Shown here one piece after another: positions 26,251 through 34,991 of a stretch of DNA of 64,000 bases (position 1 is the first letter of the stretch; each line of letters opens with the position of its first letter). A program made the position numbers and the translations under genes. This DNA is from Paenibacillus sp. BIHB 4019 (GTDB lineage Bacteria; Bacillota; Bacilli; Paenibacillales; Paenibacillaceae): the NCBI RefSeq assembly GCF_002741035.1, contig NZ_CP016808.1, positions 6,744,501 to 6,808,500 of the forward strand. The letters are read 5' to 3'. The notes under the pieces were generated by a model that saw only the letters and a program-made list of their open reading frames with translations, was not told where the DNA came from and made no database searches.

Positions 26251-27264
26251 TTACCCTTCCTTTCCGCAAATCGCGACAGCATGCGCAATGCCGGGAATGC
26301 TCTCGCCCTGCTGGAATGACAGCGGCGACATCAGCGCTCCCGTCGCAACGACTAATATCCGCTTCAGCTCGCCCCTTGCGAGCCGCTTAAGCAAATGGCC
26401 ATAGGTGACAACTGCCGAGCAGCCGCAGCCGCTGCCGCCCGCCTGCACCTTCTGGCGGTTCACATCGTACACCATTAGGCCGCAATCGCCAAAAACCGTG
26501 TCATCCATCGGCACGCCATTTTGCAGCAGCAGCTCATTGGCAAGCGGATGCCCGACACCGGCAAGGTCGCCTGTTACGATTAAGTCATAATCTTTTGGGG
26601 AACGTCCTGTATCGTTAAAATGCGCTTGAATCGTATCGACAGCCGCAGGTGCCATCGCAGCGCCCATATTAAATGGGTCGGTGATGCCGAGATCGACGAT
26701 TTTCCCGATCGTCGCGCATTCGATGGTCGGACCGTCCCCCGATGCGGCAACGAGTCCGGCACCAGCGCCAGTAACGGTATATTGTGCCGTCGGCGGCTTC
26801 TGCGAGCCGTATTCGGTCGGGTATCTGAACTGCTTCTCCGCCGTGCAGTTATGGCTGCATGTGCCGGCCAGGACATAATCGGCAGAGCCGGAGTTGACGA
26901 GCATTGCGGCAATCGACAGCGACTCCATCGATGTGGAGCATGCGCCGAAGACGCCAAGATAAGGCACGCCAAGCGACCGCGCTGCAAAGCTGCTGCTTAT
27001 GATTTGGTTCATTAAATCGCCGCCCACAAAAAACTGCACCATTTCCTTGTCAATCCGGGCATGCTGAAGCGCGAAGTCCGCTGCCTGCTCCAGCAGCAGC
27101 CGCTCGGCCTTCTCCCAGCTTTTCTGCTGCATATCCAGCTCGGGATGCACCAGGTCAAAATCCTCGGCCAGCGGGCCGTCGCCTTCGTCTGGCCCTACAA
27201 CCGTTGCCGCGCCGATGATGACGGGGCGCTTCTCGAACCACCAGGTCTGTTTGCCGCGCAGCAT
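26251..27264 (-). CDS. spoVAD: Stage V sporulation protein AD
   Basis: This is the dipicolinic-acid-binding subunit of the SpoVA complex, with a thiolase-like fold. Marks are GKQTWWFEKRPVIIGAATVVG at the start (shared by family members), GACSTSMESLSIAAMLV with the thiolase-like Cys, and GSGCGCSAVVTYGHLL near the C-terminus. The open frame extends to 27495, but those extra residues are a reading of spoVAC in another frame. The ATG at 27264 behind GGAGGG gives 337 residues, the size of the B. subtilis protein. Expected in the inner membrane of the spore. Confidence 0.96.
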   Translation of the reverse strand: MLRGKQTWWFEKRPVIIGAATVVGPDEGDGPLAEDFDLVHPELDMQQKSWEKAERLLLEQAADFALQHARIDKEMVQFFVGGDLMNQIISSSFAARSLGVPYLGVFGACSTSMESLSIAAMLVNSGSADYVLAGTCSHNCTAEKQFRYPTEYGSQKPPTAQYTVTGAGAGLVAASGDGPTIECATIGKIVDLGITDPFNMGAAMAPAAVDTIQAHFNDTGRSPKDYDLIVTGDLAGVGHPLANELLLQNGVPMDDTVFGDCGLMVYDVNRQKVQAGGSGCGCSAVVTYGHLLKRLARGELKRILVVATGALMSPLSFQQGESIPGIAHAVAICGKEG

Positions 27265-27265
27265 A

Positions 27266-27757
27266 TTATTGCCCTCCTGTGCCGAGAATGAGATGGACGA
27301 TGCCGACGAAGAAGGCCGCCACGACGCCGAACACGATGACAGAGCCGGCCAGCTTGAACATATTGGCGCCAACGCCAAGGACCAGCCCTTCAGCACGGTG
27401 CTCCAGCGCCGCCGAGCACATCGAATTGGCGAAGCCTGTGACAGGCACGGCTGTGCCGGCTCCTGCCCACTGGGCGATTTTATCGTACACCCCAATGCTC
27501 GTCAAAATCACTGAAATAATAATGAGCACAGCAACCGTCGGATTGCTGGCATCCTCCGCTTTCATATGAAGCAAATGCATAAACAGCTCCTGAATCACTT
27601 GCCCAAATACACAAATTCCGCCGCCAATAATGAAGGCTTTCAAACAATTCGTTCCTATGGAGCGGGCAGGCTCCCGCGTTTTGGCAAAGTTCTGGTATTC
27701 CTTTGACGACATCGCCATCTTCTTATATTTCCCTTTGTCTGAGCTGCTTGCTGTCAT
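27266..27757 (-). CDS. spoVAC: Stage V sporulation protein AC
   Basis: This is a membrane channel subunit of SpoVA; the B. subtilis protein behaves as a mechanosensitive channel during germination. It has a basic cytoplasmic N-terminus and four or five hydrophobic segments. Family marks are AFIIGGGICVFGQVIQELF and GAGTAVPVTGFANSMCS. The start at 27757 has AAAGGGGGG (163 residues). Only C, D and E are present; spoVAA, AB and AF are absent from this cluster. The stop is one base before the spoVAD start. Confidence 0.94.
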   Translation of the reverse strand: MTASSSDKGKYKKMAMSSKEYQNFAKTREPARSIGTNCLKAFIIGGGICVFGQVIQELFMHLLHMKAEDASNPTVAVLIIISVILTSIGVYDKIAQWAGAGTAVPVTGFANSMCSAALEHRAEGLVLGVGANMFKLAGSVIVFGVVAAFFVGIVHLILGTGGQ

Positions 27758-27853
27758 AGCTTGCCCCCCTTTCCGTTATACGCTGCTGCAAAATGCTAAA
27801 CACGAGATGCGCGGACGCATCAGTTCTTGATCATTATTTGCCAACTAAGGGGC

Positions 27854-27884
27854 TATTATGTATGCAGCATATCGTTTTCCTTTC
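27854..27884 (-). promoter_or_regulatory. Possible sigma-G promoter of spoVAC-AD-AE
   Basis: On the minus strand the -10 is CATAATA (27854-27860), matching the sigma-G consensus. The -35 GAAAG (27880-27884) matches 4 of 5 positions with a 19-bp spacer, one longer than usual. Forespore expression is known for spoVA operons. Confidence 0.3.
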
Positions 27885-27900
27885 AAATGCTTATATTCGG

Positions 27901-27953
27901 AAAAAAAGAGCATTCGCCCGCTTTAGCCGCAGCCAAAACAGTCGAATGCCCTT
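27901..27953 (-). terminator. Terminator after the 35-residue hydrophobic gene
   Basis: GGGCATTCG and CGAATGCTC can pair around a long (26-base) loop, followed on the minus strand by seven T. It lies 38 bp past the small gene's stop. Confidence 0.6.
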
Positions 27954-27990
27954 TATATTCCTGGTCCGTGAGCCTGCACGGACACCCAGC

Positions 27991-28098
27991 TTAAAATAAT
28001 AGCAAAATCAACAGCAGAACGAGCAGCACATACAGCGCCAGCACGAGTAAAATCAGCTCCAATTGCTTGCGGCTGCTTAATGCATTGGCTTTCCTCAC
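27991..28098 (-). CDS. Small hydrophobic protein, 35 residues
   Basis: This gene is too short for most gene callers. A GTG start has AAGGGAGG seven bases upstream, and 35 codons end in TAA. The first 14 residues are polar and basic (RKANALSSRKQLE), then comes a 21-residue, nearly pure Leu/Ile/Val helix ending in Phe, with one Tyr in the middle. That is one membrane span with a positive, probably cytoplasmic, N-terminus. A terminator follows. It lies between the GH42 gene and spoVAC; many short one-helix proteins in sporeformers are sporulation products, but I do not recognise this one. Confidence 0.62.
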   Translation of the reverse strand: MRKANALSSRKQLELILLVLALYVLLVLLLILLLF

Positions 28099-28182
28099 AG
28101 GCGGCCCTCCCTTTAGCTATGCTTCTATACGTTCAGCATATGCGGGCAGGGGCAAATGCGGAGCTTGTCCGCAGCGGTTCTT

Positions 28183-30213
28183 CTAGCTTTCCAAAATCGC
28201 TACGCCTTTCGCTGCGATTGCAAGCGATCCGTCTACAGCTTCCCCGCTCAGCAGCTCTTTCGTGAACGTGCTAGGCAGCTCCGAAAGCTGCACCGCTTCC
28301 GCATTGTGATTCAAAATGAACGTAAAGGTGCTGCCGTTAATGGCCCGCTGCGACACTTCAACGCCGTCTGGAGTCGCAAGCAGCGGTTTAATGCCGGCAG
28401 AACAGCATAAATGGGCCATGAAGCCTTCGAGGAACGCTTTGTCGGGGCTGGTCGCCACATACCAGGCATTGCCTTCGCCAAACGAATTAACCGTTACCGC
28501 AGGCATGCCTTTATAGAAGTCAGAGCCATACTCGGCAACGACTTCAGCGCCCTCCGTATGAATCAGATCGCATAAAATGCTGCCGGAGTATGTCCCGCTA
28601 TCAAGCGCGCCGAGCGGTTTATTAAGGATAATATCATTTTGCTTGCCCGGCAGCAGGGCATCGATTTCCTCCGCCCAAATGCCCAGCACCTTGCGCAGCT
28701 TGCCCGGATATCCGCCCAGCGTTACAATATCATTTTCATTGACGATGCCGCTGAAAAACGTCGTGACGAAAGTGCCGCCGCGCGCAACGAAAGCTTCAAC
28801 CTTCTCCGCAAAGCCAGGCTTCACCATGTACATCACAGGAGCGATGACAAGATCGTAACGATCGAGCTGCTCCTCCACGCTGATCATATCCGTCTGCACG
28901 TTCATTTGGAACAAGGCATCATAATATTTATGAACCTCATCGAGATATTTAAGCGCGACAGTCGGACCGCTCGACAGCTCAACCGCCCAGCGGTTTTCCC
29001 AATCGTAGACGATCGCTACCTTAGACTCGACACGAGAATCGAGAATCCGGCCAGACAGCTGCTGCAGCTCAGCGCCCAGCTCGGCGCATTCGCGGAATAC
29101 GCGGGTATTTTCATGGCCGACATGCTCAATAACGGCGCCATGGTATTTTTCACAAGCACCAACAGAGCGGCGCAGCTGGAAAAACAGCACCGTATCCGCG
29201 CCGCGCGCCACCGCCTGATAGCTCCATAGCTTCATAACGCCAGGACGTTTAAGCGAGTTGTACGGCTGCCAGTTTTGCTGGCTTGGCGTTTGCTCCATCA
29301 GCATAAACGGCTGGCCGCTTTTGAGGCCGCGCATTAGATCATGCGTCATTGCTGTCAAGCTGAACGGCGTATCCATCGCAGGATAGTTGTCCCAAGAGAC
29401 GACATCCATATATTTTGCCCATTCAAAATAATCAAGCTCGGAGTAAGTACCCATTAAGTTCGTTGTCACTTGCAGATTCGGCGAATGCTGCTTAATCGCT
29501 TCATATTCCAGCTTATAGCAAGCAAGCATGCTTGCCGACTGAAAGCGGCGGTAGTCGATGGAAATGCCCTGGAAATTGGTCCGGTTGTGGCCCCACTCCT
29601 CGCTGAGGGCATTAGGAGCAACGATCTCATCCCAATCGTAAAAGGTATGGCCCCAAAATGCGGTATTCCACGCCTTGTTCAGCTTCTCAAGCGTGCCATA
29701 TCGCTGCTCCAGCCAAACGCGGAATGACGCCTCGCAGTTGTCACAGTAGCAATAGCCGCCGTATTCATTCGATACATGCCATACGAGTACAGCGGGGTGA
29801 TCTTTATAGCGCTGTGCAATCGTGCCAGCCAAGCGCTCGGACAGCTTGCGGTAAGCCGGGCTGTTCGGACAGGAATTGTGGCGTCCGCCGAATTTGCGCT
29901 TGCGTCCGTCGTAATCGACACGCAGCACGTCAGGGTGCTTTTTCGCCAGCCATGCCGGGTGTGCACCTGTGCTCGTCGCCAAACAGACGTAAATACCGTC
30001 CTTGTACAGACGGTTAATGATGCGGTCCAGCCATTCGAGATCATAAGTGTTCTCATCCGGCTGAATGCGCGCCCACGAAAAAACGTTGACGGTCGCTACA
30101 TCAATGCCCGCCAGCTTGAACATCCGAATATCCTCTTCCATAACAGACTCATCCCACTGCTCCGGATTATAGTCGCCACCGTACCAAATTTTCGGCAATT
30201 TTTCATTAATCAC
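28183..30213 (-). CDS. Beta-galactosidase, glycoside hydrolase family 42
   Basis: This is an intracellular exo-beta-galactosidase of 676 residues without signal peptide. The N-terminus WYGGDYNPEQW is typical of GH42. The acid/base is Glu150 (HVSNEYGG) and the nucleophile is Glu307 (FMLMEQTPS). Zinc-type cysteines are Cys115, Cys155, Cys157 and Cys160. The middle domain (about 395-605) is the trimerisation fold. The start is GTG with GAGGAG ten bases upstream. It follows the second LplABC transporter by 114 bp and is probably the last gene of that operon, so it should act on the imported sugar. Confidence 0.94.
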   Translation of the reverse strand: MINEKLPKIWYGGDYNPEQWDESVMEEDIRMFKLAGIDVATVNVFSWARIQPDENTYDLEWLDRIINRLYKDGIYVCLATSTGAHPAWLAKKHPDVLRVDYDGRKRKFGGRHNSCPNSPAYRKLSERLAGTIAQRYKDHPAVLVWHVSNEYGGYCYCDNCEASFRVWLEQRYGTLEKLNKAWNTAFWGHTFYDWDEIVAPNALSEEWGHNRTNFQGISIDYRRFQSASMLACYKLEYEAIKQHSPNLQVTTNLMGTYSELDYFEWAKYMDVVSWDNYPAMDTPFSLTAMTHDLMRGLKSGQPFMLMEQTPSQQNWQPYNSLKRPGVMKLWSYQAVARGADTVLFFQLRRSVGACEKYHGAVIEHVGHENTRVFRECAELGAELQQLSGRILDSRVESKVAIVYDWENRWAVELSSGPTVALKYLDEVHKYYDALFQMNVQTDMISVEEQLDRYDLVIAPVMYMVKPGFAEKVEAFVARGGTFVTTFFSGIVNENDIVTLGGYPGKLRKVLGIWAEEIDALLPGKQNDIILNKPLGALDSGTYSGSILCDLIHTEGAEVVAEYGSDFYKGMPAVTVNSFGEGNAWYVATSPDKAFLEGFMAHLCCSAGIKPLLATPDGVEVSQRAINGSTFTFILNHNAEAVQLSELPSTFTKELLSGEAVDGSLAIAAKGVAILES

Positions 30214-30327
30214 TGTAAAACAGCTCCTCTTCCATTTTGACTAATCTTTTATTACCATAACATGCCGATTGACAGAAATGAAGGAGAGAACTCAATTAAG
30301 AGTCCTCCCCTCCTCCATAGCAGTCCC

Positions 30328-32022
30328 TTACTTTTGCGACCAGAACTCCACGCGGTCTTTAACCATTTGCGTAAACTGTTCATTCAGCTTGCTAGCGCCT
30401 GCTTTGTCCAGATCCGCCATGAAGTCATCCCATATTTTATCGAAGTTTTCCGGCTTCGCCAAAATGGCTTCTGGTACACGTTTCTTCATAATATCTTGTG
30501 TTTTTTGGAAAATAACATCCGCTTCCGAGCCTGTTTCAAAATTCAAGTTCCATGCTGCGCCGTAAGGACGCTCAGGGAAAGCATCGTCTGCAGGCCAGAA
30601 TTCTTTGTACATTTCCACTTTGTAAGCCGCAAGCGTCTTTTTGTCCGCTTCCGAATATTCAGCTTTGAACTGCTCTGGGAATTTCGTCGTAAAATAGTTG
30701 CCTGTGGAATCTTTAACGCCATCGCCGTAGCGAGCCGATATCATGTAATTTTCAATACCTGTCGTTTTCTTGAATTTGTTGCCATCGTTTGTTTTGAGAT
30801 CTTGAATTTCTTGCTTGAATACGCGTTTGCCGTCCACAACCTCGTAATGCTTGCCTTCAATGCCCCAGTTAACGAGAATTTGACCTTCTTCAGAAGCCAG
30901 GTAATCCAGGAACTTAATCAGACGGACAGGATCTTTGGCCGATTTCGTAATCGCAATGCCATGTCCTGCCATATAGCCTGTGCCTTGGTAAGAATGATCT
31001 TGATAGTTTTCATCCAGTGTTACAGGGAAGCGCGCATATGTCGCACCGAATTTGCCTTCTGCTTTCAGCGAGTTTTCCGCTTGAACATAGTCCCACTTCT
31101 GGTCGATAATGCCGACTACGCGGCCTGTTGCGATTTTAGCTTTATATTGGTCATATTTTTGAACGAAGCTTTCTTTATCCAGAAGGCCGATGTCATTCAT
31201 ATGGTTCAGCCAGCGGAAATATTCTCTTTCTTCCTCACGTTGGTAGTGAAGCTTCGTTTCGAATGTTTTCTCGTCGATCGCGAACTCGCCATTATCCGGC
31301 AAGCCTGTTGCATAGAACGCCGGGTTTGTTACGGAAATCAGAATTTGCCATTCGCCGCCGTTAAGCGACAAACCGATTCTTTTTTGTCCATCTTCAGTCG
31401 TAGGATTTTTCTCAATGTACGATTTAATGGCATTTTCGTAATCTTTAACGGTTTTGATTTCAGGGTAGCCCAGCTCCTCAAGCGCCTGATGCTGAATTTC
31501 GAAGCCGCCTTCGGCATCAAAATAAGTTTGGCCTACACCGGAAGAAGGAAGCTCATAAATAGCTGGATCATCTTTGCTGTAACGAAGGCGGGTTAAATAA
31601 TCGCCATACACTTTTTTAATATTAGGAGCATGTTGTTCAATGAGATCCGTCAGGTCAAGAAGCGCGCCAGCGTCAACCAAGCTTTTTACGCTGCCCTTCG
31701 CCATAACCATATCTGGATACTCTCCGCTTGCTGCCATCAGAGCGAACATGTCGGTATCTGATCCGCCAACCGGGAACTCCTGCTGCATCGTAATGCCTGT
31801 TTTTTCTAGCAGGAATTTACCGATGTCGCTTTCCATATTGTCCCAATCCGGGTTGAGGTCGCCTGATACCAATCTTACCGTAATAGGCTCAACGGAATCT
31901 CCCTCCCCTATATTGCCTGTATTTCCAGTACCTGCTTCGTTATTGCTGCCAGAGCCGCATGCTGTGAAAGTCAAAGCCGTTGCAAGCAGCAAGCCCATTA
32001 GAGCGGTTTTCTTTTTCTTCAT
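30328..32022 (-). CDS. Extracellular sugar-binding lipoprotein, LplA type
   Basis: This is the substrate-binding protein of the second sugar importer. It has a signal peptide (MKKKKTALMG, hydrophobic core) with lipobox TFTAC and a Gly/Ser/Asn linker. The mature protein has the LplA-like order seen in large (about 550-residue) family 1 binding proteins: VSGDLNPDWDNM, SGEYPDMVMAKGSV, and many Trp/Tyr residues for sugar stacking. The length is 564 residues. Ribosome site AAGGGAGG. It is preceded by the two permease genes and followed by GH42. Confidence 0.92.
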   Translation of the reverse strand: MKKKKTALMGLLLATALTFTACGSGSNNEAGTGNTGNIGEGDSVEPITVRLVSGDLNPDWDNMESDIGKFLLEKTGITMQQEFPVGGSDTDMFALMAASGEYPDMVMAKGSVKSLVDAGALLDLTDLIEQHAPNIKKVYGDYLTRLRYSKDDPAIYELPSSGVGQTYFDAEGGFEIQHQALEELGYPEIKTVKDYENAIKSYIEKNPTTEDGQKRIGLSLNGGEWQILISVTNPAFYATGLPDNGEFAIDEKTFETKLHYQREEEREYFRWLNHMNDIGLLDKESFVQKYDQYKAKIATGRVVGIIDQKWDYVQAENSLKAEGKFGATYARFPVTLDENYQDHSYQGTGYMAGHGIAITKSAKDPVRLIKFLDYLASEEGQILVNWGIEGKHYEVVDGKRVFKQEIQDLKTNDGNKFKKTTGIENYMISARYGDGVKDSTGNYFTTKFPEQFKAEYSEADKKTLAAYKVEMYKEFWPADDAFPERPYGAAWNLNFETGSEADVIFQKTQDIMKKRVPEAILAKPENFDKIWDDFMADLDKAGASKLNEQFTQMVKDRVEFWSQK

Positions 32023-32123
32023 CTTCGTGTTGCCTCCCTTTTAATCGGTATTAAATATGAAGCGATAAACTTGTATATAACAGGGAACCTGCTATTACCA
32101 TATGGAAGCTAGAGGCTTGTCCA

Positions 32124-33014
32124 CTAGCTTTTGACGGAGCCGAGCGTCATCCCTTTGACAAAATATTTTTGCAGGAAAGGATAGACGACTAGAATAGGCA
32201 GTGTAACGACCATTGTAATGGCCATCCGGATCGACTCCGGCGATACTGCCGCAAGGTTCTGCTGCACACCAGCGTCACGATAATTGGTACCCGACTGCGT
32301 CGATTGCAGCACCTTCATCAGCTCATACTGCAGCGTTGTAAATTGGGCAGCCTGCTGGTTGTACAAATACGTATCAAACCAGGAATTCCAGTGCTGCACC
32401 GCAATGAACAGCGCGATTGTTGCCAGCACGGGCTGGCAAAGCGGCAGGATGACCCGCCAGAAAATCGTAAAGTCATTGGCGCCATCAATTTTTGCCGACT
32501 CCTGAAGGGCGTAAGGCAGTCCATCAATGTAGGAGCGAACGACGAAAATGTTCCAAACGCTCAAAATAAGCGGAATAATGTATACCCAGAAGCTGCTCAT
32601 CAAACCAAGATTTTTAATCAGCATATAGATCGGAATCATGCCGCCGGAGAAATACATCGTCATCGCGAAAAGCGGCGATAAAAGCTTGCGCGCCTGAAAT
32701 TCGCGGCGGCTAAGCACAAACGCCATCATCGAAGCCGACAGCACCCCGACAACCGTACCGATAATGGTACGCAGCACCGAGTTTTGGAAACCGGTCAGCA
32801 ATGTTTTATACTGAAAAATCGTAATATAGTTTTGCAAGGTGAATTTTCTAGGCAGCACCGTAATGCCGCCCTTCACCGTATCCATCGATTCATTGAATGA
32901 AATCGCGAGCACGTTCAAAAACGGGTATATCGTTATTAATCCAGCAAGCCCCATCACAATATATATGAGGACGTCTGTAATGATTTCTGATTTGGGTCTA
33001 ATCGTTCCCTGCAT
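32124..33014 (-). CDS. Carbohydrate ABC transporter permease, LplC/YtcP type
   Basis: This is the second permease of the importer, 296 residues, with six membrane segments. The EAA loop is at QESAKIDGANDFTIFWRVILP and the C-terminus KGMTLGSVKS matches its paralogue at 1273-2157 (KGVLIGSIKG). Ribosome site AGGAGGAG. It is 12 bp after the partner permease, so the two should be co-translated. Confidence 0.93.
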   Translation of the reverse strand: MQGTIRPKSEIITDVLIYIVMGLAGLITIYPFLNVLAISFNESMDTVKGGITVLPRKFTLQNYITIFQYKTLLTGFQNSVLRTIIGTVVGVLSASMMAFVLSRREFQARKLLSPLFAMTMYFSGGMIPIYMLIKNLGLMSSFWVYIIPLILSVWNIFVVRSYIDGLPYALQESAKIDGANDFTIFWRVILPLCQPVLATIALFIAVQHWNSWFDTYLYNQQAAQFTTLQYELMKVLQSTQSGTNYRDAGVQQNLAAVSPESIRMAITMVVTLPILVVYPFLQKYFVKGMTLGSVKS

Positions 33015-33026
33015 GCTTGTCTCCTC

Positions 33027-33989
33027 CTAAATAACCGATTCTTTCGTTATGCGTTTGTAGATGGCGTTGGCGCTAAACACGAGTATAATGCTGACGACGG
33101 AGTTGAATATGCCGATCGCCGTACCGTAAGAGAAGCGGCTCATTTGAATGCCATACTTCAGCGCATATAGATCGAGTACCTCGGAATAATCGACAACGAG
33201 CGGGTTGCCGAGGAGGAACTGCTTTTCAAAGCCGATGCTGATTAAATGCCCGATGGACAAAATAAACAATACCATAAAAGTGGTACGAATACCTGGTAAT
33301 GTAATATTCCACATTTTACGGAATCTTCCTGCTCCGTCAACGGTTGCTGCTTCGTATTGCTCGGGATCAATGCCCGCCATAGCTGCTAGGAATATAATCG
33401 AGTTCCAGCCCGTTTCCTTCCACATATCGGACATCGTTACAATGCCCCAGAACCAGCTGCCTTTTGCCATAAATTGAATCGGCTCGTCGATGATATTAAG
33501 CCACATCAGCAGGTCATTAATACCGCCGCCATCCGTGGACAACATTTTGCTGACTAGGCCAGCGACGACAACCCATGATACAAAGTGGGGCAAATACGAA
33601 ATCGTCTGGATAGAGCGTTTGAAAAATTGGCCCCTAATTTCATTGAGCAATAGGGCAAAAATAACGGGAACGGTAAACGAGACGATCAGTCCCATAATAC
33701 TCATGCCCAGCGTATTGCGCAGGACGAGATAAAAGCGTTCATCTCCAAACAACATAATGAAGTTGTCGAAGCCGACCCATTTTTGAGCAAAAAATCCTTT
33801 GGCCGGTTTATAGTTCTGGAATGCCATCAGCCAGCCCCAAAGCGGCACATAGCTGAATACGAAAACCCAGATGACGAACGGGACGGACATAAAATACAAG
33901 TATTTCTGCTGCTTCATTCGGTCCCAGAAACGATTGGCTTTGCTTTTGTTCACATTAAGCGGGTGTTCTACGGTTGGTAACGATTTCAT
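33027..33989 (-). CDS. Carbohydrate ABC transporter permease, LplB type
   Basis: This is the first permease of the second importer. It has six membrane segments, the N-terminal FSYVPLWGWLMAFQNYKPA and the EAA loop at DPEQYEAATVDGAGRFRKMW. The open frame begins at 34019, but the ATG at 33989 lies seven bases after AGGAGG and gives the normal 320 residues. It is the first gene of the transporter operon. The gap to the cyclase gene (33990-34299) holds the cyclase terminator and presumably this operon's promoter, though no clear -35/-10 pair stands out. Confidence 0.93.
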   Translation of the reverse strand: MKSLPTVEHPLNVNKSKANRFWDRMKQQKYLYFMSVPFVIWVFVFSYVPLWGWLMAFQNYKPAKGFFAQKWVGFDNFIMLFGDERFYLVLRNTLGMSIMGLIVSFTVPVIFALLLNEIRGQFFKRSIQTISYLPHFVSWVVVAGLVSKMLSTDGGGINDLLMWLNIIDEPIQFMAKGSWFWGIVTMSDMWKETGWNSIIFLAAMAGIDPEQYEAATVDGAGRFRKMWNITLPGIRTTFMVLFILSIGHLISIGFEKQFLLGNPLVVDYSEVLDLYALKYGIQMSRFSYGTAIGIFNSVVSIILVFSANAIYKRITKESVI

Positions 33990-34215
33990 CTCTGCTCCTC
34001 CTAAAAACTTCACTTTCACTCAACCTATCCGTGAATTTCTCTCTTTATTATGTTCCCATCATAACCGAAAGCATTTTCAGCTAGGCACCCGACAAATTCC
34101 ACCTAAAATCATATAAAAATACGTACAGGCTGCTATTTATGTGATTTTGATATGATTTTTCTGCAAAAAATGAGGGATTTCGGCCGGATCATTAGCTAAA
34201 AATGACGGATTTCGC

Positions 34216-34258
34216 AAAAAAATGCCCTCCGCTTGAAAACAAGCCGAGGGCATTTTTG
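34216..34258 (-). terminator. Terminator of the yesM-yesN-cyclase unit
   Basis: AATGCCCTC, GCTTG, CAAGC and GAGGGCAT form a near-perfect hairpin with an AAAA/TTTT loop, flanked by A-runs on one side and T-runs on the other. Confidence 0.9.
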
Positions 34259-34299
34259 GAAAATAAAATATGTAATTGGAAGTTTATATACCCGCTTCG

Positions 34300-34947
34300 T
34301 TATGATTCTACGATAGCAATTGCACGCGCCGGCGCGCCATCGGCATTCCGAAATTTGAGCGGCAAAGCGCAAAAGGTAAATACCTCGCCGCCTATTTGAT
34401 CCAAATGAATTAAATTTTCGACGATGACCATTTCGGATTGCGAAAAGATTTTTTTATGGATGGTCAAATTCGCATCCGAAATCGGGTCAACGCCAATAAC
34501 GTCGAGGCCAACGCCTTTTTTCCCGCTGTTGATCATATAGTCGGCTACTTCCTCCGTCATATAGGGATAATCTCCAAAATATGAATCCGTTCCCCAATGC
34601 TTCGACCAGCCTGTGTAAAAAAGCAGAAAATCAACCGAATCGGCAAGCGCGCGCACCCGCTCAATATAGTCCAGCGTAATTTGCTCGCCAGCCTGCAAAT
34701 CGCAGCATGAAATGACGAGCGCCGTCCCGATGAACTGCTGCGCTGGAATATGCTCCAGCGTCGTTCCGCCCGCAAATATATGCGCAGGCGCATCCATATG
34801 TGTGCCGGTGTGAGATGCAAGCGCCAGCAGCGTTTCTCTAAAGCCGTCCTTCTCATACGTGCTCAGCGTTTCCAGCGTTGGCTGCGGCGTGCCGGGATAA
34901 ACGGGCGTCTGTTCAAAAATGGTATGCGTCAAATCGATGACTTTCAA
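34300..34947 (-). CDS. Cyclase-family metal-dependent hydrolase
   Basis: This 215-residue protein belongs to the kynurenine-formamidase/cyclase fold. The signature HTGTHMDAPAHIF supplies metal ligands and catalytic residues. DLTHTIFEQTPVYPGTP is the typical N-terminus. The start is TTG with AAGGGGG eight bases before it. No other kynurenine pathway gene is nearby, so the substrate is unlikely to be formylkynurenine. It sits 44 bp after yesN and before a terminator, thus probably in the yesM-yesN transcript. Its link to sugar uptake is unexplained. Confidence 0.85.
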   Translation of the reverse strand: MKVIDLTHTIFEQTPVYPGTPQPTLETLSTYEKDGFRETLLALASHTGTHMDAPAHIFAGGTTLEHIPAQQFIGTALVISCCDLQAGEQITLDYIERVRALADSVDFLLFYTGWSKHWGTDSYFGDYPYMTEEVADYMINSGKKGVGLDVIGVDPISDANLTIHKKIFSQSEMVIVENLIHLDQIGGEVFTFCALPLKFRNADGAPARAIAIVES

Positions 34948-34991
34948 TCCACGTTCCCCCTTTCAATCTCGCTTTTGCTTTATCATTCGAT

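Noticed and set aside
27265..27495. N-terminal extension of spoVAD to 27495
   Set aside because: The extra 77 residues are an out-of-frame reading of spoVAC, low in hydrophobic pattern, and the ATG at 27264 has an excellent ribosome site.
30262..31596. A 444-codon open frame on the plus strand opposite the LplA-type gene
   Set aside because: It is fully antisense to a clear binding-protein gene, starts without a ribosome site and has a composition (many Phe, Arg, Cys) typical of a reversed reading of a real gene.
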